Part shown: positions 1 to 5,359 of the stretch, one piece after another
Numbering within the stretch: position 1 is the stretch's first letter
Layout of the letters: each line of letters opens with the position of its first letter
Assembly (NCBI GenBank): GCA_031552355.1
Contig: JAVBMO010000155.1
Span: forward strand, 1-7,680
Length of the DNA stretch: 7,680 nt
DNA from: JAVBMO01 sp031552355
GTDB taxonomy: Bacteria > Bacteroidota > Bacteroidia > Bacteroidales > P3
Direction of reading: 5' to 3'
Position numbers and translations under genes: made by a program
Notes under the pieces: generated by a model
Seen by the model: the letters and a program-made list of their open reading frames with translations, nothing else
Database searches by the model: none
Told to the model about the DNA's origin: nothing

Positions 1-18
1 AAAAATAACCAAATAAAA

Positions 19-1218
19 ATGAAAGTTTTAGTTTTAAATTGCGGAAGCTCTTCCATAAAATATCAGTTGATAGACATGTCTAACAACAGCAATGTGTTGG
101 CAAAAGGTTTAGTAGAACGTATCGGATTGGAAATGGGTGAATTTACCCACAGTGCACAAAATAAAGACAAATACAATGTGCAAGAACCTATTCCCAACCA
201 TACAAAAGGGATTGACTTGGTGTTGAACGCTTTATTGGATTCCAAGGTAGGTGTTATTTCCGATATAAAAGAAATTTCGGCTTGCGGACACCGTGTGGCG
301 CATGGTGGCGAAACCTTTAAAGAAAGTGTTTTGGTTACCGAAGAAGTAAAATCTGCGATCAAAGACCTTTGCGAATTAGCGCCTTTGCACAATCCTGCCA
401 ACTTGGAAGGAATTTTGGCAATGGAAAAACTGATTCCGGGAATCAAACAAGTGGCCGTTTTCGACACGTCTTTCCACCAAACTATGACCGAGGAAGCTTT
501 CCTTTATGCCATTCCTTACGAATGTTACGAAAATAAAAGAATACGCCGTTATGGATTCCACGGAACAAGCCATAAATATGTTGCCCCAAAAGCAGCTCAA
601 ATTATTGGCAAAGATTGGGTGGATTTAAAAATTATCAGCTGCCATTTGGGTAATGGTGCTTCTATTGCCGCCATTAAAAACGGAAAATCTGTTGATACTT
701 CCATGGGTTTCACTCCTGTAGAAGGTTTGATTATGGGAACCCGTTGCGGTGATTTGGATTTGGGAGTATTGTTATATATTGCCGAAAAAGAAAAATTGGA
801 TTACAAAGGCATGAACGATTTGATTAACAAAAAATCGGGATTGGCAGGCATTTCGGGCGTGAGTGCCGATATGCGCGACCTTGAAGCCGAACACAAAAAA
901 GGAAACAAAAGAGCAACCTATGCTTTGGAAATGTTTTCTTACCGTGTGAAAAAATATATTGGCGCTTATGCAGCAGCCATGGGTGGAGTGGACATTATCC
1001 TTTTCACCGGAGGTATTGGCGAAAACGGATTGATGCAAAGAGAAGAAATCTGCAAAGGCTTGGAATTTTTGGGCGTTGAATTCGATGCAGAATTAAATGC
1101 TCAAAACAGAGGCAAAGATGCCGTAATTTCCAAACCTTCTTCAAAAGTAAAAGTACTTTCGGTTACCACAAACGAAGAATTGGTAATTGCTACCGATACT
1201 TATGAAATTGTAAAATAG
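19..1218 (+). CDS. ackA: Acetate kinase
   Basis: Cytosolic enzyme that interconverts acetate + ATP and acetyl phosphate + ADP; with phosphotransacetylase it links acetyl-CoA to acetate and ATP. At 399 residues it is full length for the family. The N-terminal signature NCGSSSIK is at residues 7-14. The residues known from the archaeal Methanosarcina enzyme are present, shifted by about one position: Asn7, Arg92 (HRVAHGGE), His124, Asp149 (VFDTSFHQ), Phe180-His181 (YGFHGTSH), His209 and Asn212 (CHLGNGAS), Arg242 (GTRCGD), and a Glu in TNEE near 386. The ATG is chosen because the family begins directly with this beta strand. The upstream base run is A-rich with no Shine-Dalgarno. Its promoter and any pta partner lie outside the window; a terminator follows the stop by about 17 bp. 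Confidence 0.97.
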   Translation: MKVLVLNCGSSSIKYQLIDMSNNSNVLAKGLVERIGLEMGEFTHSAQNKDKYNVQEPIPNHTKGIDLVLNALLDSKVGVISDIKEISACGHRVAHGGETFKESVLVTEEVKSAIKDLCELAPLHNPANLEGILAMEKLIPGIKQVAVFDTSFHQTMTEEAFLYAIPYECYENKRIRRYGFHGTSHKYVAPKAAQIIGKDWVDLKIISCHLGNGASIAAIKNGKSVDTSMGFTPVEGLIMGTRCGDLDLGVLLYIAEKEKLDYKGMNDLINKKSGLAGISGVSADMRDLEAEHKKGNKRATYALEMFSYRVKKYIGAYAAAMGGVDIILFTGGIGENGLMQREEICKGLEFLGVEFDAELNAQNRGKDAVISKPSSKVKVLSVTTNEELVIATDTYEIVK

Positions 1219-1235
1219 TACAAATTAAGCATTGC

Positions 1236-1269
1236 AATAGGGTTGTTTGACTATCCAAGCAACCCTATT
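1236..1269 (+). terminator. Rho-independent terminator after ackA
   Basis: Inverted repeat with arms 1236-1248 and 1257-1269: ten outer Watson-Crick pairs (AATAGGGTTG with CAACCCTATT), then one G-T wobble and two T-A pairs, and an 8-nt loop. It is followed by a T-rich tail (TTTATTTTA). It separates ackA from lpdA, which has its own promoter element downstream. Confidence 0.85.
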
Positions 1270-1311
1270 TTTATTTTAGATATGAAATGATATTCTTTCG
1301 TTAAAAATGAT

Positions 1312-1319
1312 TATCTTCG
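1312..1319 (+). promoter_or_regulatory. Probable -7 promoter element of lpdA
   Basis: TATCTTCG matches the Bacteroidota -7 consensus TAnnTTTG at all but one fixed position. It lies 16 bp before the lpdA ATG, which predicts a very short leader. I see no convincing -33 TTTG at the expected spacing, so the call rests on the -7 box, its position, and the terminator just upstream. Confidence 0.55.
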
Positions 1320-1335
1320 CAAAAAAATAAATATT

Positions 1336-2730
1336 ATGACAAATTTCGATATAATTGTTGTTGGAAGTGGCCCCGGGGGCTACGTAGCTGCTATTCGCGC
1401 AGCTCAATTGGGATTCAATACCGCTGTTGTGGAAAAAGAACGCCTTGGCGGCATTTGTTTGAATTGGGGCTGTATCCCGACCAAAGCCTTGTTGAAAAGT
1501 GCGCAAGTTTATAACTATTTGATGCATGCCGAAGACTATGGTGTAGATTTAGCCGAAAAACCACAGGCCAACATTGAAAAAATGGTTCAACGCAGCCGTG
1601 GCGTTGCCGACACCATGAATAAAGGGATTCAGTATCTTTTGAAAAAAAACAATGTAACGATTATTGAAGGTTTTGGCAAGCTAAAACCCGGCAATATTGT
1701 AGAAGTAAAATCGGCGGAAGGCGAGTTAGCGGACTATTCTGCCAAACATATTATTTTGGCAACCGGTGCACGTTCACGCCAATTGCCGAATTTGCCGCAA
1801 GATGGCAAAAAAATCATCGGCTACCGTGAAGCCATGACGTTACCATTTCAGCCCAAATCGATGGTTGTGGTAGGTTCCGGCGCCATTGGCAGTGAATTTG
1901 CTTTTTTCTACCAATCCATAGGAACGGCAGTAACTTTGGTGGAATTCCTTCCTTCTATTTTACCAAACGAAGATTTGGATTCTTCAACTCAAGTAAACCG
2001 TTCTTTCAAAAAAATGGGCATGAAAACCATGTCTTCCGCTTCTGTGGAATCTGTGGATACCACAGGCGACATTTGCAAAGTATCGGTTCAAAGCAAAAAA
2101 GGTGTAGAAATCATAGAAGCCGAAATTGTTTTATCTGCCGTGGGTGTACAAACCAATTTGGAAGGCATTGGATTGGAAGAAACCGGAGTGAAATTTGAAC
2201 GCGGAAAAGTATTTGTGGACGACTTCTACAAAACCAATATTGAGGGAGTTTATGCCATTGGCGACATTGTTCATGGCCCTGCTTTGGCACATGTGGCTTC
2301 GGCAGAAGCTTTGGTTTGTGTGGAAAAAATTGCAGGACAAAATCCTTCGCCGGTCAATTACGGAAATATTCCGGGATGTACTTACACTTCACCCGAAGTA
2401 GCTTCTGTAGGGCTTACCGAGAAAGCTGCCGAAGAACAAGGCTTGGAATATATTATTGGTAAATTCCCTTATACCGCTTCAGGAAAAGCTACTGCATCGG
2501 GAAGCCGCGACGGTTTTGTGAAAATCATTATCGACAAAAATACCGGACACATTTTGGGAGCTCATATTGTTGGCGACAACGCCACAGAGATGATTGCCGA
2601 ATTGGTGGTGGCGCGTCAAAATAAATTGACTGCAAAACAAATTATGCATTCCATTCATCCGCATCCCACACTTTCCGAAGCCGTAATGGAAGCCATTGCC
2701 AATGCTTATGGAGAAGCAGTTCACTTATAA
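1336..2730 (+). CDS. lpdA: Dihydrolipoyl dehydrogenase (E3)
   Basis: FAD flavoprotein that reoxidises dihydrolipoamide with NAD+ in 2-oxoacid dehydrogenase complexes (pyruvate, 2-oxoglutarate, branched-chain) or the glycine cleavage system. Domains in order: FAD-binding GSGPGG at 10-15; the redox-active disulfide signature GGICLNWGCIPTK with Cys41 and Cys46; NAD-binding GSGAIGSE around 179-186; a second FAD contact, YAIGDI, near 310; and the C-terminal dimerisation domain with the active-site HPHPTLSE, where His443 and Glu448 form the catalytic pair. The 464-residue length is normal and nothing is missing. The ATG sits just before the FAD-binding strand and has an A-rich, non-Shine-Dalgarno leader. 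No E1 or E2 gene is adjacent, so which complex it serves cannot be told here. Bacteroidota often carry several lpd paralogues. Confidence 0.96.
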   Translation: MTNFDIIVVGSGPGGYVAAIRAAQLGFNTAVVEKERLGGICLNWGCIPTKALLKSAQVYNYLMHAEDYGVDLAEKPQANIEKMVQRSRGVADTMNKGIQYLLKKNNVTIIEGFGKLKPGNIVEVKSAEGELADYSAKHIILATGARSRQLPNLPQDGKKIIGYREAMTLPFQPKSMVVVGSGAIGSEFAFFYQSIGTAVTLVEFLPSILPNEDLDSSTQVNRSFKKMGMKTMSSASVESVDTTGDICKVSVQSKKGVEIIEAEIVLSAVGVQTNLEGIGLEETGVKFERGKVFVDDFYKTNIEGVYAIGDIVHGPALAHVASAEALVCVEKIAGQNPSPVNYGNIPGCTYTSPEVASVGLTEKAAEEQGLEYIIGKFPYTASGKATASGSRDGFVKIIIDKNTGHILGAHIVGDNATEMIAELVVARQNKLTAKQIMHSIHPHPTLSEAVMEAIANAYGEAVHL

Positions 2731-2732
2731 AA

Positions 2733-2865
2733 TTGAAAGTTGAATTTAATTAATAATGAATAATTGAACAGCAAAAAATCAAAATGTGGAAATTGTTTTT
2801 AATTTTCAAATGAATGTAATCCGGCTGTTTAATTCCTAATTCAAAATTCGTAATTCAGAATTTAA
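2733..2865. repeat. Inverted-repeat, MITE-like intergenic element between lpdA and rfbC
   Basis: This gap is non-coding and structured. An inverted repeat AATTGAACAGC (2762-2772) / GCTGTTTAATT (2824-2834), 10 of 11 matching, flanks a 51-bp core. The core holds a smaller hairpin, TGGAAATT (2787-2794) with AATTTTCA (2801-2808). Outside the repeat lie AT-rich 7-bp periodic sequences: degenerate on the left (2733-2767, TTGAAAG TTGAATT then TAAT-type units), clean on the right (2831-2865). The outer parts match each other only loosely as reverse complements. No target-site duplication or transposase end could be confirmed, so 'MITE-like' describes symmetry only. The gap has no recognisable promoter. 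Confidence 0.45.
2831..2865 (+). repeat. Tandem heptamer AATTCNN, five units
   Basis: AATTC recurs at exact 7-bp spacing at 2831, 2838, 2845 and 2852, followed by a fifth, altered unit AATTT at 2859. The units are AATTCCT, AATTCAA, AATTCGT, AATTCAG and AATTTAA. The array ends 11 bp before the rfbC start codon, so it will be in the rfbC leader or promoter region. Function is unknown. Confidence 0.75.
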
Positions 2866-2876
2866 ATAAACTATTA

Positions 2877-3422
2877 ATGGAAATTACAACAACGCCTATT
2901 GAAGGGCTTTTAATCATTCAACCCAAAGTATTTGAAGATGCCCGTGGGTATTTTGTGGAAACTTTCAATGTGGAAAAATTGAAGGCTTTGGGAGTGGAAC
3001 TTCCTGCTTTTGTACAGGACAATGAATCAAAATCGGCAAAAGGTGTTTTGCGGGGGCTTCATTTTCAAAAACCACCATGTGCACAAGGGAAATTGGTTCG
3101 AGTAATATCCGGCGCTGTGTATGATGTGGCGGTGGATATCCGCAAAGATTCAAAAACCTATGGACAGCATTTTGGTATCCGTTTGGATGAGAAAAACAAA
3201 ACCCAATTTTGGATACCGCCCGGATTTGCCCATGGCTTTGTAACTTTGGAAGAAAATACCGTTTTTGCCTACAAATGCACAGGATGTTACAATTCCGCAA
3301 GTGAAGGTGGTTTGCTTTGGAACAGTCCCGAACTGGGAATTGACTGGAAAATAGAGAATCCACTCCTTTCGGACAAAGACAAGGTATATCCGACTTTGAA
3401 GGATTTTGTTTCGCCTTTTTAA
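2877..3422 (+). CDS. rfbC: dTDP-4-dehydrorhamnose 3,5-epimerase
   Basis: RmlC-type cupin that epimerises C3 and C5 of dTDP-4-keto-6-deoxyglucose, third step of dTDP-L-rhamnose synthesis for surface polysaccharide. At 181 residues it is full length. Recognisable stretches: the N-terminal FEDARGYFVETF; QDNESKSAKGVLRGLHFQ with catalytic His62; GKLVRVISGAVYDVAVDIR; IPPGFAHGF; YKCTGCYN with the proton-donor Tyr132; and LSDKD with Asp168, the likely partner of His62. The ATG is the natural family start, with an AT-only leader lacking a Shine-Dalgarno. A hairpin follows. The 4,6-dehydratase rfbB is in the same window but on the opposite strand almost 2 kb away, and rfbA and rfbD are not seen. The enzyme could instead feed another dTDP-6-deoxyhexose, but the full active site supports the rhamnose reaction. 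Confidence 0.95.
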   Translation: MEITTTPIEGLLIIQPKVFEDARGYFVETFNVEKLKALGVELPAFVQDNESKSAKGVLRGLHFQKPPCAQGKLVRVISGAVYDVAVDIRKDSKTYGQHFGIRLDEKNKTQFWIPPGFAHGFVTLEENTVFAYKCTGCYNSASEGGLLWNSPELGIDWKIENPLLSDKDKVYPTLKDFVSPF

Positions 3423-3441
3423 ATAATACAAAATAGCCTCT

Positions 3442-3477
3442 AAAACCCCTGGTAAATGAATTTTTGCTGGGGGTTTT
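3442..3477 (+). terminator. Hairpin terminator or attenuator between rfbC and the cupin gene
   Basis: AAAACCCC (3442-3449) pairs perfectly with GGGGTTTT (3470-3477), plus one T-G wobble inside, and T's run through the end of the stem to 3478. The loop is long (about 18 nt), so it is weaker than the other terminators here. It starts about 20 bp after the rfbC stop and ends about 20 bp before the cupin start codon. Confidence 0.65.
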
Positions 3478-3498
3478 TATCAAAAAAGAAAATAGAAA

Positions 3499-3870
3499 AT
3501 GAACCCTCAGATTTTTCCATACCAACCCGAAGGAGAATATTATATTGACGAAGGTTGTTATATTACGGAACTTTTAAATTCGCCGGAAGATGAATCGGTT
3601 TCCATAGCCCGGGCGCGAGTACTTCCCGGAGTTACAACAGAATGGCACCGGCTGAAAGATACCACCGAACGCTATATTATTTTGGTGGGAGAGGGGATTG
3701 TGGAAATCGGCGACTTGCCGGCGCAAAAAGTAAAACCCAACGATGTAATCTTAATTCCACCATTTTGTCACCAAAGGATAACCAACACAGGTTCATCGGA
3801 TTTGATTTTCTTGGCAGTTTGCAATCCACGGTTTAAATCGGAGATTTATGAAAATTGTAGGGATAAATAA
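3499..3870 (+). CDS. Small single-domain cupin protein
   Basis: Cytosolic protein of 123 residues with one double-stranded beta-helix cupin domain (Cupin_2 type). Substrate and reaction are unknown. Motif 1 is seen at 44-66 (from GVTTEWH to LVGEG): His50 and Glu57 are placed as metal ligands, but the usual second His of the HxH pair is Leu52. Motif 2 at 81-96 (NDVILIPPFCHQRITN) supplies His91. A metal site, if present, would therefore have fewer ligands than the classical 3-His/1-Glu set. The N-terminal EGCYITE and C-terminal AVCNPRF stretches resemble other stand-alone cupins. The ATG comes 20 bp after the rfbC hairpin and no promoter fits between, so it is probably expressed by read-through from rfbC. 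A role in sugar metabolism is suggested only by that neighbour. Confidence 0.85.
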   Translation: MNPQIFPYQPEGEYYIDEGCYITELLNSPEDESVSIARARVLPGVTTEWHRLKDTTERYIILVGEGIVEIGDLPAQKVKPNDVILIPPFCHQRITNTGSSDLIFLAVCNPRFKSEIYENCRDK

Positions 3871-3905
3871 AAGGCCTCACAAGTTTTGATATTTGCAAGG
3901 CCTTT
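3870..3905. terminator. Bidirectional terminator between convergent genes
   Basis: AAAGGCCT (3870-3877) and AGGCCTTT (3898-3905) form an 8-bp perfect stem with a 20-nt loop. It overlaps the last base of the cupin stop codon. The plus-strand gene ends here and the minus-strand lipoprotein gene ends at 3927, so it can serve both. T-rich tails on each strand are short. Confidence 0.7.
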
Positions 3906-3926
3906 ATTCCGGAATCAATTTTTTAA

Positions 3927-4490
3927 CTAAGATGCTACAGAAATAGAAAGCACTTTAAAATTACCATTAATTGATAGTGGATTTGCCATCAAATTGAAAA
4001 TATCTACAACACTCAATCCTTGTATCATCTTTCTATCTAAAGCAAATCCCGAGAAACTACCACTTAGAGAATTTGCAGAAGATGCATTATCTAACGTAAT
4101 TGTCCCTTTGTAAAAGATATATTGTTGATCTGTACTTGTTGATAAGACAATCGTATTCTCAAGAAGACCAGATAAATTCATATTAAATAATGCATCTGCA
4201 TCCATTTCAATACGACGAGTTCCAGGCTCTGAGCTAGATAAATATATAACCATTGCTGGCAATCCTGTTATTGATGCTGCTGTTACAGTCGTTATATTCC
4301 CAACGTTTGTTGCACTAGCTATGGTGAATCTTTGGCTAAAGATAGTATCTGCCCCATTGTTAAGGACAACATTCGCATACTGGATATCGCCTAAAATATC
4401 TCCGGCCGTATCTTTTATTTCATCTTTTGAACAAGAGGAAAAGCTAAATAGCATTCCTACCACTCCTAATAATAACAATAATTTTTTCAT
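3927..4490 (-). CDS. Putative surface lipoprotein, unknown family (copy 1)
   Basis: I do not recognise the family. The 187-residue protein starts with a lipoprotein signal peptide: MKK, a hydrophobic stretch (residues 4-17), then SSC with Cys20 as the lipidation site. The -3 residue is Phe rather than Leu, tolerable in Bacteroidota. After the cysteine comes Ser-Lys-Asp-Glu, which fits the Lys-acid-acid surface-export signal of this phylum, so the mature protein is probably on the outer face of the outer membrane. The rest is rich in Ser, Thr, Asn and alternating hydrophobics, as in a beta-sandwich or barrel; there is no other membrane segment. Residues 78-148 and about 174-178 align almost collinearly with the next lipoprotein gene, at low identity. 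The ATG is fixed by the signal peptide. A TACCTTTG promoter box lies about 70 bp upstream. Confidence 0.8.
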   Translation of the reverse strand: MKKLLLLLGVVGMLFSFSSCSKDEIKDTAGDILGDIQYANVVLNNGADTIFSQRFTIASATNVGNITTVTAASITGLPAMVIYLSSSEPGTRRIEMDADALFNMNLSGLLENTIVLSTSTDQQYIFYKGTITLDNASSANSLSGSFSGFALDRKMIQGLSVVDIFNLMANPLSINGNFKVLSISVAS

Positions 4491-4561
4491 GCCTCTAATT
4501 TAATTTATAATAAATTGTTTTTGAATTATTTTTATTCCTTTATTTGATTAGATTTTTTATG

Positions 4562-4569
4562 CAAAGGTA
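4562..4569 (-). promoter_or_regulatory. -7 promoter element of lipoprotein gene 1
   Basis: On the minus strand this reads TACCTTTG, an exact match to the Bacteroidota -7 consensus TAnnTTTG, followed by C as often seen. No TTTG sits at the -33 distance (CATT is there instead). It predicts an AT-rich leader of roughly 65 nt before the lipoprotein start at 4490. A GAGG lies only 1 nt before that ATG, too close to be a normal Shine-Dalgarno. Confidence 0.65.
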
Positions 4570-4602
4570 CATATTAAAGAAAATATTCTAATGAGAAGAC
4601 AA

Positions 4603-4639
4603 AAAAAACACCAAAGAAAACGTTTCTTTGGTGTTTTTT
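4603..4639 (-). terminator. Strong terminator of lipoprotein gene 2 (17-bp perfect stem)
   Basis: Arms 4603-4619 and 4623-4639 are perfectly complementary over 17 bp with a 3-nt loop (ACG). A and T runs at both ends give a U-tract in either direction. On the minus strand it lies 17 bp after the lipoprotein 2 stop and about 33 bp before the promoter box of lipoprotein 1, so it insulates the two genes. Confidence 0.9.
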
Positions 4640-4656
4640 CTGCGTAAAATTAGTTT

Positions 4657-5226
4657 TTAGTTTGGCAATGTTCCTTTTATCTCAATAATAGTTCCCTCAA
4701 AACTTCCGGAAACATCATATTTTTTGCCTTCTAATACCTCTTTTGCTGTTAATTCTTTTTGCCACAAAACAACTTGTCCTGTAAAAGTCCCTTTTGTAGA
4801 ACTTCCAAATTCTTTTACATCAATAGAACCATTTATCATTACATAGCCTTCATTTTCATTTTTATACAAAGCTACTGTACTTTTTGATAAAGATTCGATA
4901 TTCAAATTTATGAAATCATCTTCTACGATGTTTACATCATACGGTTTTACTTCATTTCCATTGAAAGCAATAAATAATTTCTCCCCATTTTTATTGTTTT
5001 CTAGATCGGTTGTGTCAATTTGTGCCGTAGCTGAAAGAACAGTAAGTGTTTTTCCGCTAACTGTATCTATTGTGCAAACGCCTCCGGTATAAGAGAATTC
5101 ATGTTTAGTTCCATCTATGGTAATTTCAGATGGGGATTCCAATGCCTTTAAAATATCTTCTTTTGTGCAAGAGAAAATAGTAGCTACGGAAACAAATAAC
5201 AATGAGAAAAATGCAATTTTTTTCAT
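4657..5226 (-). CDS. Putative surface lipoprotein, unknown family (copy 2)
   Basis: I do not recognise the family. The start at 5226 gives 189 residues beginning MKKIAFF, a signal peptide with hydrophobic core 4-18 and lipobox IFSC with Cys20. An in-frame ATG 69 bp upstream (5295) is rejected because it lies inside the promoter and would bury the signal peptide. Thr-Lys-Glu-Asp follows the cysteine and fits the Bacteroidota surface-export signal. The mature part is mostly alternating hydrophobic and polar residues, probably beta-rich, with no other membrane span. Residues 82-133 align without gaps to 78-129 of the neighbouring lipoprotein (10 of 52 identical, with hydrophobic positions largely kept). 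The match continues through the GTFTG block (146-150) and a terminal VSGSF (172-176). It has its own promoter and terminator, so it is monocistronic or partly read through from rfbB. Confidence 0.8.
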   Translation of the reverse strand: MKKIAFFSLLFVSVATIFSCTKEDILKALESPSEITIDGTKHEFSYTGGVCTIDTVSGKTLTVLSATAQIDTTDLENNKNGEKLFIAFNGNEVKPYDVNIVEDDFINLNIESLSKSTVALYKNENEGYVMINGSIDVKEFGSSTKGTFTGQVVLWQKELTAKEVLEGKKYDVSGSFEGTIIEIKGTLPN

Positions 5227-5280
5227 AATTTTAAGATTTAAGTTATTATTTGATTTGGGTATATAAGACTCACTCTTTTG

Positions 5281-5312
5281 CAAAGATAATATCAAAACAA
5301 TGAAAGTCCAAA
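5281..5312 (-). promoter_or_regulatory. Full Bacteroidota-type promoter of lipoprotein gene 2
   Basis: On the minus strand TTTG (5312-5309), a 20-bp spacer and TATCTTTG (5288-5281) match the -33 / -7 consensus exactly. The predicted leader is about 50 nt. This is the best promoter in the window and also decides the start codon of the gene, since the longer reading frame would begin within it. Confidence 0.8.
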
Positions 5313-5359
5313 TAGATTTATAAAAATTTTACATTTCAAAAATAAAATCCATTAACCAT

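Noticed and set aside
2195..2401. Overlapping open frame inside lpdA
   Set aside because: It is contained in another frame of an intact lpdA and has no independent signals.
2731..2876. CRISPR array in the lpdA-rfbC gap
   Set aside because: The repeat unit is 7 bp without unique spacers of 30 bp or so; this is a short tandem repeat, not a CRISPR.
2965..3525. 186-residue open frame antisense to rfbC
   Set aside because: It lies opposite a well-supported rfbC and has no recognisable domain, only a shadow composition rich in Cys, His and Pro.
4491..4656. Small RNA or riboswitch between the lipoprotein genes
   Set aside because: Apart from the terminator hairpin and promoter box the sequence is nearly pure A/T with no structured or conserved-looking core.
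5227..5295. N-terminal extension of lipoprotein 2 starting at an upstream ATG
   Set aside because: It overlaps the exact -33/-7 promoter and would put 23 polar residues before a standard lipoprotein signal peptide.
5313..5359. Terminator after rfbB
   Set aside because: Only short A/T pairings are possible; no GC-containing stem with a U-tract is present.
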